64,000 nucleotides of DNA from Bacteroidota bacterium (GCA_021324735.1 JAJPIO010000009.1:1-64000); one strand, 5' to 3'; counted from the first letter of the stretch, positions 8,701 to 18,042 are shown. The notes: a model not told the origin generated them from the sequence alone. Translations and numbers: made by a program.

Positions 8701-8800
8701 ACATCCGCGCACGACCTATTTGGGTGCTGTTCGTAATCCGAATCCAGAGATCAAGCGAATGGCAGAGAAGAAAGTAAGTTTTTGGGAGGAGAGCGCCTAA
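5720..8800 (+). CDS. actB: alternative complex III subunit ActB, iron-sulfur/molybdopterin-like fusion
   Basis: A 1026-aa protein. Near residue 76 it has a twin-arginine stretch (SRRSFLKLMG) followed by a lipobox-like LAAC at 92-95. The long middle part resembles the molybdopterin oxidoreductase fold; ActB proteins are known to lack the cofactor in this domain. The C-terminal 270 residues resemble a polyferredoxin with four cysteine groups (CIGCNACMIAC, CMQCEEAPCELVC, CVGTRYCSNNC, and CTYC with CESAC). The subunit forms the iron-sulfur wire of the quinol:acceptor oxidoreductase. The ATG at 5720 is chosen over an in-frame TTG at 5699 because of the tight coupling to actA. Confidence 0.93.
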   Translation: MADVNSISPDGLQTSIAVELPVLSANGNPVPAKERAANGKEYWRSLEELADSPEFDEFVNREYPSQSEVLIDPFSRRSFLKLMGASLGVAGLAACTVQPKEEVIPYIKQPEEIVPGKPLYFATAMPRSGGAIGLLVRSNEGRPTKIEGNPDHPASLGAADIYAQAAILGLYDPDRSQSISYMGDIRTWGDFGGAIAGRVGLLQSSKGQGLRFLSESITSPSMVAMIQGIMADMPQAKWHQYEPARGNGEITAVGGNTNLMYRFDKADRVLSLDSDFMSDPSTGVRYARDWAQRRRVSQGSPDMSRMYAVETTVTMTGANADNRIAVRPSEFENVASALASALGAGAATTGQLTERQQAFVNAVAKDLLAMKGRSIVIAGEWQSSYVHALAAQINQALGNVGQTVFYGAPVEMAPTDHLGSITDLAQDMAKGEVDTLVILGGVNPVYSAPVDLNFADAMKKVPFIVHHGMYRDETSELAHWHIPEAHFLESWSDARAHDGTATIIQPLIAPLYGGKTAHEVLTTFTKNPTLEAHEIIKNYWTGGAKSADVEKTWRKALNDGYVQNTSSNAGGAAPTIAAQRPMLQAAEGIDIVFRPDPSIFDGRYANNGWLQELPKPISKLTWDNAALVSTATAEKLGLHSTLQMRGGDYDADVIHIEVGDYKVNAPVWIAPGHPDDTITLHLGYGRKRAGRVGNDLGFDAGRIRTTKNMWFATGAKVRKTGKTYPLAGTQIHFTIEDREAIRAVSFEEFKNKPDFVHEKEKEPSKDMGLFPKYEYKGYAWGMTIDLNSCIGCNACMIACVSENNIPVVGKEQVLRSREMHWIRVDRYYTGAAEDPETYFQPVPCMQCEEAPCELVCPVDATSHSSEGLNDMVYNRCVGTRYCSNNCPYKVRRFNFLLFQDWTTPQFKMMRNPEVSVRSRGVMEKCTYCVQRIQNAKIQSEKENRRIHDGEIITACESACPTDAIVFGDINDPSSRVAKLKSDSRNYSLLDDLNTHPRTTYLGAVRNPNPEIKRMAEKKVSFWEESA

Positions 8801-8803
8801 GAC

Positions 8804-10246
8804 ATGGCCTACGACACCACAGCAGAAGTTCTCGAGCGTCCGGCGATGCGTACGGCGGCCAGTGCTAAACTGGACGTACCGGTGATGGCGCCGGGGCATA
8901 CGTTCGAGTCGATCACGGAAGCAATATCGAACGTCGTCCTGAAGGTGGGCACGCCACGGTGGTGGTTTGGCGCCTTACTGGTTGGCGTTGGAGGAACAGT
9001 TGCGCTACTCTTTGCCCTGACCGTCCTTGTTTTCAAGGGCATCGGTATCTGGGGTAATAACCAGCCAGTCGGTTGGGCCTGGGATATCACCAACTTCGTT
9101 TGGTGGATCGGTATCGGTCATGCCGGTACGCTTATCTCGGCAATTCTTTTACTCCTCAAACAGGAGTGGCGCACCTCGATCAGCCGTTTTTCGGAAACAA
9201 TGACGATCTTCGCCGTTATGTGCGCGGGTCTCTTTCCGATCTTCCATACTGGTCGTCCCTGGTTAGCCTACTGGCTATTCCCACTTCCGAATACGATGGG
9301 TGTGTGGCCGCAGTTCAAGAGTCCACTCGTGTGGGACGTATTTGCGGTATCGACGTACTTCACGCTTTCTCTCGTATTCTGGTACATCGGTCTCATCCCC
9401 GATCTTTCGACACTACGCGATCGCGCCAAGAGCTTGTTTGTAAAGAAGATCTATGGCACGCTCGCAATGGGCTGGCGCGGTTCGACACGTCATTGGAGCC
9501 GCTATGAAACGGCTTGCTTGCTGCTTGCCGGTCTTTGCACGCCACTCGTTGTATCGGTTCACTCGGTCGTTAGTATGGACTTCGCCGTTGGTATCGTACC
9601 CGGCTGGCATACGACGATCTTCCCGCCGTACTTCGTTGCCGGCGCCGTTTACTCGGGCTTTGCGATGGTATTAACGCTTGCAATTCCTGCGCGCAAGCTC
9701 TTCCACCTCGAAGATTTTATCACGATGAAGCACATCGACAACATGGGTAAGGTCATGTTGGCGACGGGTCTTATCGTTGGTTATGCTTACACGTTCGAGC
9801 CGTTCTTTGGTATTGTCTACTCCGGCAACCGTTACGAGAAGTTCTTGATGTACAACCGCATGTTCGGACCGTACGCGAGCTTCTATTGGACGCTCATTCT
9901 CTGCAACGTAATTACACCACAATTCCTCTGGTGGCGAAAAGTCCGCAGTAACGTGGTCCTGCTATTTGTGATCTCGATCATCGTCAATATCGGTATGTGG
10001 CTCGAGCGCTTCGTTATCATCGCCATTAGCTTGCACCGCGACTTCTTACCGAGCTCGTGGGGTGCATTCAAGCCGACGATCTTTGATATTCTGACTTTTG
10101 CTGGTACGCTTGGTTTCTTCCTGACTTTAATGCTGCTCTTCCTGCGTGCCATGCCGGCTATTCCGATGTTTGAATTGAAGACAAGTCTTGCGGTGGCGCA
10201 TTCTCCAGGTCACGAGGCCGACTTTGAAGAGGAGGTGGCGTCGTGA
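8804..10246 (+). CDS. actC: alternative complex III subunit ActC, NrfD-like quinol-binding membrane protein
   Basis: A 480-aa, roughly ten-helix membrane protein of the NrfD/PsrC family. It contains the typical VWWIGIGHAGTLISAIL segment in an early helix and FPLPNTMGVWPQFKSPLVWD between helices. It is the larger of the two NrfD-like subunits (the other is ActF) and is expected to hold the menaquinol site and to couple electron transfer to proton movement. It begins three bases after actB and overlaps actD by four bases (GTGA). Confidence 0.93.
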   Translation: MAYDTTAEVLERPAMRTAASAKLDVPVMAPGHTFESITEAISNVVLKVGTPRWWFGALLVGVGGTVALLFALTVLVFKGIGIWGNNQPVGWAWDITNFVWWIGIGHAGTLISAILLLLKQEWRTSISRFSETMTIFAVMCAGLFPIFHTGRPWLAYWLFPLPNTMGVWPQFKSPLVWDVFAVSTYFTLSLVFWYIGLIPDLSTLRDRAKSLFVKKIYGTLAMGWRGSTRHWSRYETACLLLAGLCTPLVVSVHSVVSMDFAVGIVPGWHTTIFPPYFVAGAVYSGFAMVLTLAIPARKLFHLEDFITMKHIDNMGKVMLATGLIVGYAYTFEPFFGIVYSGNRYEKFLMYNRMFGPYASFYWTLILCNVITPQFLWWRKVRSNVVLLFVISIIVNIGMWLERFVIIAISLHRDFLPSSWGAFKPTIFDILTFAGTLGFFLTLMLLFLRAMPAIPMFELKTSLAVAHSPGHEADFEEEVAS

Positions 10247-10794
10247 AGCAATCGAAAAAGTATCCGGTCTATGGTATCATGGCGGAGTTCGACAGCCCCG
10301 CCACATTGATCGACGCAACGCATAAAGCGTACGCCGCCGGTTACCGTGTGATGGACGCTTACACGCCGTTCCCGATCGAAGAAGTATCCGAGACGATCGG
10401 TTTTCAACGCCATCATAACAAGGTGCCGCTGGCAACACTGATCGGAGGGCTGCTTGGTGGGATCGGAGGATATACGCTGGCATCCTGTGCGGCATCGGTA
10501 TGGTACCCGCTGAATATCGCGGGCCGTCCGTTCATTCCGTGGCCGATGTTCATTCCAGTCACCTTCGAGTCGACGATCTTGATCGCCGGTCTTAGCTGCG
10601 CACTTGGAATGCTTATAATGAATGGCCTTCCGCAGCCATATCATCCGGTCTTTAATGTGCCGAATTTTAGTTTGGCGACCAATAATCGATTTTTCCTCTG
10701 CATCGAAGCACGCGACCCGATGTATGACGAAGATGCCATCATGGACATGCTAAAGTTAACCAGCGCCCGGGAGGTAACGAAAGTCAATGGCTAA
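10243..10794 (+). CDS. actD: alternative complex III subunit ActD (DUF3341)
   Basis: A 183-aa protein with two central membrane helices (around residues 63-85 and 107-126) and the N-terminal sequence YGIMAEFDSPATLIDATHKA characteristic of DUF3341/ActD. It is a structural membrane subunit of alternative complex III. It starts with GTG overlapping the actC stop by four bases, and its own 3' end overlaps the actE start by eight bases, so translation is probably coupled. Confidence 0.92.
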   Translation: MKQSKKYPVYGIMAEFDSPATLIDATHKAYAAGYRVMDAYTPFPIEEVSETIGFQRHHNKVPLATLIGGLLGGIGGYTLASCAASVWYPLNIAGRPFIPWPMFIPVTFESTILIAGLSCALGMLIMNGLPQPYHPVFNVPNFSLATNNRFFLCIEARDPMYDEDAIMDMLKLTSAREVTKVNG

Positions 10795-11503
10795 CTTAAA
10801 TAAGAATGAACAATTAAGAATGAAGAGTTGGGGATTAGGGATCCGTGCATTCCTTATTCTTACTTCTTCCTTCTTAATTCTTAATTCCGTCGGGTGTCGG
10901 CAGGATATGCAGGACCAACCAAAATATCTGCCCTATCGCGGTAGTGAGATCTTTCCGGATAGCTTGTCCTCCCGTACGCTTGTCGATGGTACGGTGCCGC
11001 GCGGTTATTTGCGCGAAGATCAAGCGTTTTATACGGGTAAGATGGGCGCTGGCGGAGCAGCGGCGAAAGGCGGAGATACCGCAATGAAAGGTGCAGCAGC
11101 TCCGGCTACCACCGTGCCGACAGCAACGCCCGCTAATGCCGCCGTTGGCGCGGACGTTAACGAATTTCCTTTCCCGATCACACGCGAGATCTTAGATCGT
11201 GGCCAGGAGCGGTACAATATCTATTGTTCGCCCTGTCATGGCGTCATGGGAGATGGAAAAGGTATGGTCGTGCTCCGTGGATTTCGCCCGCCGCCGACCT
11301 ATCATCAGGACCGCCTGCGTACGGCGCCACTCGGACATTTCTTCGATGTAATTACCAATGGTTTTGGTACGATGCCGGATTATTCGATGCAGATCCCGCC
11401 GCACGAGCGCTGGGCGATCATCGCATATATTCGTGCATTACAGCTTAGCCAGAACGCGCAGCTTGCGGATGTGCCACCGGACCAAGTCCAGAATTTGAAG
11501 TAA
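10787..11503 (+). CDS. actE: alternative complex III subunit ActE, monoheme cytochrome c lipoprotein
   Basis: A 238-aa protein with one heme c site, CSPCH at 147-151, followed by a cytochrome c class I fold (GVMGDGKGM). A hydrophobic signal at 13-36 ends in SVGC, so Cys37 is the likely lipidated residue. Residues 85-122 form a low-complexity Ala/Gly/Thr/Pro-rich linker before the heme domain. The DNA encoding the signal is an imperfect inverted repeat (see 10812-10886), and the first 11 residues are unusually polar, so the ATG within codon 12 is an alternative start. It passes electrons from ActB/ActA to the oxidase. Confidence 0.9.
   Translation: MANLNKNEQLRMKSWGLGIRAFLILTSSFLILNSVGCRQDMQDQPKYLPYRGSEIFPDSLSSRTLVDGTVPRGYLREDQAFYTGKMGAGGAAAKGGDTAMKGAAAPATTVPTATPANAAVGADVNEFPFPITREILDRGQERYNIYCSPCHGVMGDGKGMVVLRGFRPPPTYHQDRLRTAPLGHFFDVITNGFGTMPDYSMQIPPHERWAIIAYIRALQLSQNAQLADVPPDQVQNLK
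10812..10886. repeat. imperfect inverted repeat inside actE signal-peptide coding sequence
   Basis: The left arm AATTAAGAATGAAGA (10812-10826) pairs with TCTTAATTCTTAATT (10872-10886) at 14 of 15 positions. A second TAAGAATGAA lies at 10801-10810. The element encodes most of the lipoprotein signal of ActE. Confidence 0.6.
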
Positions 11504-11508
11504 GAGCT

Positions 11509-12696
11509 TTGGCAACGAATAATTATACCGCCCCCAGTTCGTTTGGCAAGTATCAGCGCAACGGCCTCATCGCTGCGGTGATCGGCTTTGTGTTGCTGCT
11601 TGCTTCGATCGCACTCGCCGGGCCTACGCAATTTTTCCATTCGTATTTACTTGGATACATGGTGTTCTTCGGGCTGAGCGTTGCCAGCCTGGGGTTGTTA
11701 CTGCTACAATATGTTAGCGGCGGCGCCTGGGGAGTCATGGGACGCCGGGTGTTCGAAGCGGGCTCTCGAATTCTTCCGGTCACGGCCGTCCTTTTTATTC
11801 CGATCATTCTCGGAATGCACGACCTCTATCGGTGGACCGATCCCAATATCGTCAATGCGAGTGAGGTCCTCCAGCAGAAGACCGGATATCTCAATACGCC
11901 GTTCTGGATCATTCGTGCGGTTATCTTCTTCGCATTTTGGATCATCGTCTCGATGGTCGTCAATAAGTATTCTGAGCGTTTGGACAATGAGCCAGGATTT
12001 CGCTGGAGCCGTAAGCTCGAGAATTTCTCGGGCGGCGCGCTATTCTTTTATTTCTTTATCGTATCGTTCGCGGCAATCGACTGGATGATGTCGCTCACTC
12101 CGGAGTGGTACTCGACGATTTATGCCTTTATCATCATCGTTGGCGAAGGTATCATGGCGCTCAGCTTTACGATCATCGTGCTCGTACTTCTAAGCAAGCA
12201 AGAGCCGATGGCGAGCGTTATTAAGCCGATCCACTTGCATGATCTCGGTAAACTGCTGTTCGCCTTTAACTTTTTGTGGGGATATCTCAGCTTCTCGCAG
12301 TGGATCATTACCTATGCAGGTAATCTTCCGGACGAGATCGTATGGTATCACCACCGCATTCATGGCGGATGGCAATGGGTCGCTTATCTGGTGATCTTCT
12401 TCCACTTCATTATACCGTTCGCGATCTTGCTATCGCGCGATCTCAAGCGCAATGGTCGGCGGCTTATCATTATGGCCGGTTGGCTCTTCGTTATGCGCAT
12501 TATCGATCTGTACTGGCTCATCGAGCCGAACTGGCATCGTGAAGTATTTTTCTTTAACTGGGCGGATATCGTAGCGCCTATCGGGTTTGTCGGCTTATTC
12601 GTTTATCTGTTCGTCTGGCAGTACAAGAAGCGTAATTTACTACCAACAGGTGAACCCGAACTTGAGCTTGCACTTCATCCGAAAGGCGCACACTAA
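11509..12696 (+). CDS. actF: alternative complex III subunit ActF, NrfD-like membrane protein
   Basis: A 395-aa membrane protein with about ten helices, the second NrfD-family subunit of alternative complex III. Family-like stretches include IDWMMSLTPEWYSTIYAF, SQWIITYAGNLPDEIVWY and a C-terminal FFNWADIVAPIGFVG segment. The start is a TTG at 11509, three codons before the first typical residues and five bases after the actE stop; no ATG suits better. It forms the proton-path membrane core together with ActC. Confidence 0.92.
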   Translation: MATNNYTAPSSFGKYQRNGLIAAVIGFVLLLASIALAGPTQFFHSYLLGYMVFFGLSVASLGLLLLQYVSGGAWGVMGRRVFEAGSRILPVTAVLFIPIILGMHDLYRWTDPNIVNASEVLQQKTGYLNTPFWIIRAVIFFAFWIIVSMVVNKYSERLDNEPGFRWSRKLENFSGGALFFYFFIVSFAAIDWMMSLTPEWYSTIYAFIIIVGEGIMALSFTIIVLVLLSKQEPMASVIKPIHLHDLGKLLFAFNFLWGYLSFSQWIITYAGNLPDEIVWYHHRIHGGWQWVAYLVIFFHFIIPFAILLSRDLKRNGRRLIIMAGWLFVMRIIDLYWLIEPNWHREVFFFNWADIVAPIGFVGLFVYLFVWQYKKRNLLPTGEPELELALHPKGAH

Positions 12697-12698
12697 CT

Positions 12699-13301
12699 AT
12701 GAAGGGTCAACGCAGTCACGTGAACGATCCGAAGCACGAGCGCGAGCACGAGCTCGATGTGGCGGACATCCGCAATGAGGGTGTCAAGCATGAAGAAGGC
12801 GACATCAATGTCGGGCCGGTCTATAAGTTTTTGATCTGGCTCGGCCTTTCGATGGTCGTCATTTACTTCATCGTCTATGGAATTATGAAGTGGAATGATG
12901 CTCGCACCGCAGAAATGGACCAGGTTGCGACGCATTTGTCGAAATCCAAAAGCGAGCAACTTCCGCCGGAGCCACGCTTGCAGTTGGCGCCGGGTCACGC
13001 GATCCATCCGCTTATTGAAGGTGCGCAGTACCGCGATAGCGTGATGCAGGGTTTACAGACCTATGGTTACATAAATAAGACGGCCGGTACCGTGCATATT
13101 CCGATCGATCTGGCGAAGGACCTACTATTAAAGAAAGGTCTCCCCGTTCGTGCACAACAGACACCGGAAGCGGTGCCTGCGATCATGCAGCCATCTGCTT
13201 CGAGCGCCGGTCGCGTACTGGAAAATCGCGATCAGCGAATTCCGGGTGGCACATATACCGTAACGGGTGGAAATTTGAACGTTCAGGGAGGCGCACAGTG
13301 A
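12699..13301 (+). CDS. small membrane protein linked to the ACIII-oxidase cluster
   Basis: A 200-aa protein with a charged, His-rich N-terminus (residues 1-40), one membrane helix at about 46-66 (IWLGLSMVVIYFIVYGIMKW) and a periplasmic domain. That domain contains PPEPRLQLAPGHAI and, near residue 118, the stretch YGYINKTAGTVHIPIDLAKD. From memory, proteins with this PxPRLQ plus IPID pattern often occur between act genes and sco1/cox genes; I know no assigned biochemical function. It lies two bases after actF and overlaps the SCO gene start by four bases (GTGA), so it is part of the same operon. Confidence 0.75.
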   Translation: MKGQRSHVNDPKHEREHELDVADIRNEGVKHEEGDINVGPVYKFLIWLGLSMVVIYFIVYGIMKWNDARTAEMDQVATHLSKSKSEQLPPEPRLQLAPGHAIHPLIEGAQYRDSVMQGLQTYGYINKTAGTVHIPIDLAKDLLLKKGLPVRAQQTPEAVPAIMQPSASSAGRVLENRDQRIPGGTYTVTGGNLNVQGGAQ

Positions 13302-14221
13302 AGAAGTTAATAGTGGCCTGCATAAACCAAGTGGGTACCGTCGGACGGTCGCTTCGTCTGCTGTGTCTACTGGTGGTCAGTGTAGCGCTACTTCATTCCT
13401 CTTCAGCGTTTGCCGGCAACTCCCCATTTTTCAAAGGTGAAGTGCAAGGGCAGCCTGCGGAGAAGGGCTTACCCCAATTAGTGCAGAATGTTGGGATCGA
13501 TCAGCATCTTGGAGACCAGATCTCGCTCGATCTTCCAATGCGGGATGAGAATGGAAATGCTGTGACGCTTGGCCAGTACTTTGGCACGCGCCCGGTCATT
13601 CTCGTCATGGCATACTACGAGTGCCCGAACCTCTGCACGATGGTTATGAACGGCGTGTGCAGCGGGCTTAAACCGCTCGAGTTCAAAGCGGGAAAAGATT
13701 TTGAGGTTGTTTCTGTAAGTATTAATCCGAAGGAAACGCCTGCGTTGGCGCTGAAGAAGAAGAATGCCTACATCTCCGGATTTCATTATGAGAGTCAGGC
13801 GAACGGATATCATTTCCTAACGGCGGACGAACCGGCGATCGAGCGGCTTACGAAAGAAGTAGGATTTCGATATCAATACGACTCGGTAAACCATCAGTTT
13901 GCCCACGCAAGCGGTATTATGCTCGCTACGCCGGATGGCAAACTGTCGCGGTATTTTTTCGGAGTCGAATTTGCGCCACGCGACCTTAAATATGGTCTGA
14001 TCGATGCTTCGAATCAGAAGATCGGGTCGCTTGCGGATAAGTTAGTACTGTATTGCTACCATTACGATCCCACGACGAGCAAATATGGGCTTGTCATTTC
14101 GAATTTACTCAAGATCGGTGGTGCGCTTACACTCCTTGCAATGGGCATTATGTTTTACGTATTTCATCGCCGCTCGAAGACGCAGGCCCAGCGCGGCAAT
14201 TTACAGATAGGGAACGCCTGA
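13298..14221 (+). CDS. SCO1/SenC copper chaperone for cytochrome oxidase
   Basis: A 307-aa protein with an N-terminal signal/anchor (about 18-39), a thioredoxin-like SCO domain and a C-terminal membrane helix (about 272-292). The copper ligands are visible as the CPNLC pair (Cys109, Cys113) and His203 in QFAHASG. SCO proteins deliver copper to, or reduce, the CuA centre of oxidase subunit II, which is encoded directly downstream. The GTG start overlaps the preceding stop. Confidence 0.92.
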   Translation: MKKLIVACINQVGTVGRSLRLLCLLVVSVALLHSSSAFAGNSPFFKGEVQGQPAEKGLPQLVQNVGIDQHLGDQISLDLPMRDENGNAVTLGQYFGTRPVILVMAYYECPNLCTMVMNGVCSGLKPLEFKAGKDFEVVSVSINPKETPALALKKKNAYISGFHYESQANGYHFLTADEPAIERLTKEVGFRYQYDSVNHQFAHASGIMLATPDGKLSRYFFGVEFAPRDLKYGLIDASNQKIGSLADKLVLYCYHYDPTTSKYGLVISNLLKIGGALTLLAMGIMFYVFHRRSKTQAQRGNLQIGNA

Positions 14222-14222
14222 G

Positions 14223-15344
14223 ATGATGTTAGGGAAATTCATACTTGGCATGTCTTGGATGCTGCCGGAGCAGGCTTCGACGTATGCGCCCGAGGTCGAT
14301 AATCTCTATCTGTTCCTCGTCGGCACGACGATCTTTTTCACCGTTCTGATCTCGGCGGCGATCCTCTACTTCTTCGTGAAGTTTCGCCGCCGCTCCGAAT
14401 CGGAAGTACCGCGTCCTGTCGCTGGCTCCATGGTATTGGAAACCGCGTGGACGGTCATTCCTTTTTTCATTTCGATCGGCATGTTCGCATGGGGTGCAAA
14501 GATCTATCTCGATCAATACACCATTCCAAATGATGCCCAGGACATTTACGTCGTTGCGAAGCAGTGGATGTGGAAATTCCAGCATCCGGAAGGACAGCGC
14601 GAGATCAACGAGTTACATATTCCGGTCGGCAAGAAGATACGCTTCGTAATGGCGACGGAAGACGTGATCCATAGCTTCTATATTCCGGCTTTCCGTATTA
14701 AGGAAGACGTTGTACCCGGTCCTAATCGATATTCGACGGTCTGGGCGGAAGCAACGATGACGGGTACATTCCATATTTTCTGTGCTGAGTATTGTGGTAC
14801 CAGTCACTCGGGAATGATCGGGTGGGTGACCGTCATGGACGACAAAGATTATCAGGCATGGCTTTCGGGCGGTGCAGCGCAAGGCAGTATGGCCGAGCGC
14901 GGGGCCAATCTGTTCCAGCAGTTCGGTTGCATTACGTGTCATAAGTCCGACGGTTCCGGGCAATGCCCCAAACTGGAAGGCAAGTATGGCACGATGGAAA
15001 CCTTGCAGGGCGGAGAAAAAGTATTGATCGACGACAGCTATATTCGTGAATCGATCTTGAGTCCGCTTGCGAAAATAGTAGCAGGATATCAGCCGATCAT
15101 GCCGTCCTTCCAGGGACAGGCCAGTGAAGAGCAGCTACAGATGCTGATCGCATATATTAAGTCGATCGGCCCGGCGGCGGCAGCCGCTCCGGGAGCTGGT
15201 GGCGGGTCATCGAAGATCAGTCCGCCCGGCATGAACCCTGCAGCACAGAGACCACCGATCATGTCGACGGGCGGGGCCAGCATGATCGCACCCGTCGGTC
15301 AGCCGGCGCAACCGGTACAAGCACCTCCACAAAGCCAGAAGTAA
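14223..15344 (+). CDS. coxB: caa3 cytochrome oxidase subunit II with fused cytochrome c
   Basis: A 373-aa protein with two N-terminal membrane helices (about 28-52 and 75-95), a cupredoxin CuA domain and a C-terminal cytochrome c domain. CuA ligands are His150, Cys187, Glu189, Cys191, His195 and Met198 (HIFCAEYCGTSHSGMIG). The heme c site is CITCH at 236-240, which makes this a caa3-type enzyme that can take electrons directly from ActE. The last 60 residues are a Pro/Ala/Gly-rich tail. It starts one base after the SCO stop. Confidence 0.95.
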   Translation: MMLGKFILGMSWMLPEQASTYAPEVDNLYLFLVGTTIFFTVLISAAILYFFVKFRRRSESEVPRPVAGSMVLETAWTVIPFFISIGMFAWGAKIYLDQYTIPNDAQDIYVVAKQWMWKFQHPEGQREINELHIPVGKKIRFVMATEDVIHSFYIPAFRIKEDVVPGPNRYSTVWAEATMTGTFHIFCAEYCGTSHSGMIGWVTVMDDKDYQAWLSGGAAQGSMAERGANLFQQFGCITCHKSDGSGQCPKLEGKYGTMETLQGGEKVLIDDSYIRESILSPLAKIVAGYQPIMPSFQGQASEEQLQMLIAYIKSIGPAAAAAPGAGGGSSKISPPGMNPAAQRPPIMSTGGASMIAPVGQPAQPVQAPPQSQK

Positions 15345-15368
15345 CGCTCAGCGCCAGAGAAAAGAAGT

Positions 15369-17081
15369 ATGAGTTTGATTGCAGTAGATCCGATCGAAAT
15401 GGGAGCGCCACAAGTTGATGGTGAGCCTCTCAGTTATTTGAATGATGGGCACGGCCTTCGCTCGTGGCTCCTGACGAAGGACCATAAGCGCATTGCGATC
15501 CTGTACCTGATCACCGTCAGTACGTTCTTCGTGATCGGCGGTATTTTCGCATTGCTCGTCCGTATCAATTTGCTTTCGCCGAACGGCGTGTTCGATGCCG
15601 ATACATACAATCGGCTGTTCACAGCGCACGGCATAGTGATGGTCTTCTTCTTCCTGGTGCCGGCTGTACCAGCGATCCTGGGTAACTTCCTTCTTCCGAT
15701 CATGATCGGTGCAAAGGACCTGGCATTTCCGAAGATCAATTTGCTAAGCTGGTACATGTACATGCTTGGCGCAACGTTCGGACTGATCGCCATCATCGCC
15801 GGTGGTGTCGATACGGGCTGGACCTTCTACACGCCTTACAGTACCAGTTACTCCAATTCGAATGTACTGCTCGCCGGTATCGGTATCTTCATCGTAGGAT
15901 TTTCTTCGATCTTAACGGGACTTAACTTCATCGTAACGACGCACACGATGCGTGCGCCGGGTATGACCTGGTTCCGGTTGCCACTTTTCGTGTGGGGACA
16001 ATATGCCACGGCGCTCGTTATCATGCTTGCGACCCCGGTGCTCGCTATCACGGTATCGCTTATGGCGCTCGAGCGTATAGCTCATGTCGGCATCTTCGAC
16101 CCGGCGATGGGCGGCGATCCTGTGCTGTTCCAGCATATGTTCTGGTTCTACTCTCACCCGGCGGTATATATCATGGTATTACCCGCAATGGGTGTCGTCT
16201 CAGAACTGATCGCGAATATGAGCCGAAAAAATGTCTTCGGCTACAAGTTCGTTGCCATGTCGAGTTTGGCGATCGCGGTATTTGGCTTCCTCGTTTGGGG
16301 CCACCATCTATTTGTGTCGACACAGTCGGTTTACCTCGGTCTCATCTTTTCATTCCTGAGTTATGCGGTAGCTATTCCGTCGGCTATTAAAGTATTTAAC
16401 TGGACAGCAACCCTGTATAAAGGCTCGATCTCGTACGATACTCCGATGCTCTACGGACTCGGATTTATCGGACTATTCCTTATCGGCGGTATGACCGGCC
16501 TGTATGTAGCAGCGTTGGGAATCGACGTTCACGTTACGGATACCTATTTCGTTATCGCTCACTTTCACTATGTAATGGTGGGTGGCTCACTGATGGGCTT
16601 TTTGGGTGGCATGCACTTGTGGTGGGGCAAAATGACCGGTCGGCAGTATCCCGAATATTGGGCGCGCGCCGCAATGGTCATACAATTCGTCGGTTTTAAC
16701 CTGACGTTCTTCCCACAGTTCATTCTTGGCTATCTCGGCATGCCCCGCCGCTACGCCGCTTACCCGCCGGAATTCCAAGTGTTGCACGTGCTTTCCACTG
16801 CGGGCGCCAGCATTCTCGGAATTGGAATGCTCATCACGATCGTCTACTTTATTTGGTCGTTAAAGAATGGTAAACGGGCTCCGGCAAATCCATGGGGTGC
16901 TTCCGGACTCGAATGGCGCACGAGTTCGCCGCCACCGACCGAAAACTTTTATGAGACGCCGATCGTGACATGGGAAGCGTACGAGTTTGCGCCGATCGAA
17001 TCGATGCAAGTGTTGGGATACCCGGGGGATTCGAGTCGTTCGACGCAGCCGGTCCCGAAAGAGCATGGTACCGAAGACTAA
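15369..17081 (+). CDS. coxA: cytochrome c oxidase subunit I, type A2
   Basis: A 570-aa, twelve-helix heme-copper oxidase core subunit binding low-spin heme and the heme a3/CuB site. The helix VI motif reads WFYSHPAVY: the Glu of the usual HPEVY is absent and a Tyr-Ser pair precedes the His. This is the signature of the A2 subfamily, where Tyr-Ser takes over the D-channel end role. The His ligands WGHHLF and HFHYVMVGG are present. It reduces oxygen to water and pumps protons. Confidence 0.96.
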   Translation: MSLIAVDPIEMGAPQVDGEPLSYLNDGHGLRSWLLTKDHKRIAILYLITVSTFFVIGGIFALLVRINLLSPNGVFDADTYNRLFTAHGIVMVFFFLVPAVPAILGNFLLPIMIGAKDLAFPKINLLSWYMYMLGATFGLIAIIAGGVDTGWTFYTPYSTSYSNSNVLLAGIGIFIVGFSSILTGLNFIVTTHTMRAPGMTWFRLPLFVWGQYATALVIMLATPVLAITVSLMALERIAHVGIFDPAMGGDPVLFQHMFWFYSHPAVYIMVLPAMGVVSELIANMSRKNVFGYKFVAMSSLAIAVFGFLVWGHHLFVSTQSVYLGLIFSFLSYAVAIPSAIKVFNWTATLYKGSISYDTPMLYGLGFIGLFLIGGMTGLYVAALGIDVHVTDTYFVIAHFHYVMVGGSLMGFLGGMHLWWGKMTGRQYPEYWARAAMVIQFVGFNLTFFPQFILGYLGMPRRYAAYPPEFQVLHVLSTAGASILGIGMLITIVYFIWSLKNGKRAPANPWGASGLEWRTSSPPPTENFYETPIVTWEAYEFAPIESMQVLGYPGDSSRSTQPVPKEHGTED

Positions 17082-17107
17082 ACGTTACTTAAGCAAGAGG
17101 TAAGAAG

Positions 17108-17998
17108 TTGGCTGTTATTGAAACAGAACATCGGGTGAGTGAGACCACCGATCGGATCGAGATCCACTCACACCATCATCCGCGGCTCGTGCATCATTTC
17201 GAGAGCATGGAGCAGCAGCGCGAGGCCGGTACACTCGGTATGTGGTGGTTTCTGCTTACGGAGATCATGTTCTTCGGCGGCATGTTCCTCGCCTACACGA
17301 TCTACCGCCATTTGTATTTCGATGCATTCGCTGCCGGTAGTAACGTCCTGAGTATTTGGTGGGGTGCATTTAATACCGCTGTCCTTATTGCCAGCAGTTT
17401 GACCATGGCGTTAGCCGTGTACCATGCACAAATGGGAAACTCGAAGAAGATCGTCTTCTTTCTTCTGTTTACGGTCGTGCTGGGTCTGGTCTTCTTGCGG
17501 GTTAAGTATATCGAGTATAGCGATAAGTTCGAAGAGCATGTATTCCCGGCTGGCGATTTCCGCTGGCCCCTGGCTGAACACCCAACGGCACCGTCGAACG
17601 TAGGTCAGTTATTGACCATGTTCATCGGCATTCCGCCTGCCGGCCACACCGCTGAAGCGCCCCAGCAGGCTTTGCCTGCAAATATCGATACGAAATATTC
17701 GGATAAATCGCCATACTTAGGTATCAGCGGAGCGATACCGGAAGAAGTATCCAAGATGGGCATGGCGGGGCATGTACGCATGTATTTCTGGCTCTACTTT
17801 GTCATGACGGGATTCCATGCGTTACATATGATCATTGGTATCGGCATCTTGCTGGTGCTGGCATTCCAGGCATGGAAAGGAAAATTTTCGAAAGAGTATC
17901 ATTCCTATATCGAGCTGACGGGACTGTATTGGCACTTCGTCGATATTGTGTGGATCTTCCTGTTCCCGTTATTATACCTCGTCGATAGACACTTATAA
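17108..17998 (+). CDS. coxC: cytochrome c oxidase subunit III
   Basis: A 296-aa protein with five to six helices; family stretches include [20 protein letters not shown] and the C-terminal [11 protein letters not shown] and [19 protein letters not shown]. The start is a TTG at 17108, giving [12 protein letters not shown]; a His-rich N-terminus ([11 protein letters not shown]) precedes the first helix. A loop of about 75 residues rich in Pro and Ala separates helices III and IV, longer than in most subunits III. It is part of the caa3 operon. Confidence 0.93.
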   Translation: MAVIETEHRVSETTDRIEIHSHHHPRLVHHFESMEQQREAGTLGMWWFLLTEIMFFGGMFLAYTIYRHLYFDAFAAGSNVLSIWWGAFNTAVLIASSLTMALAVYHAQMGNSKKIVFFLLFTVVLGLVFLRVKYIEYSDKFEEHVFPAGDFRWPLAEHPTAPSNVGQLLTMFIGIPPAGHTAEAPQQALPANIDTKYSDKSPYLGISGAIPEEVSKMGMAGHVRMYFWLYFVMTGFHALHMIIGIGILLVLAFQAWKGKFSKEYHSYIELTGLYWHFVDIVWIFLFPLLYLVDRHL

Positions 17999-18042
17999 GA
18001 TCAGCGAACGAATTAGCAGCACTTTAGCACATAGTACTTCCC

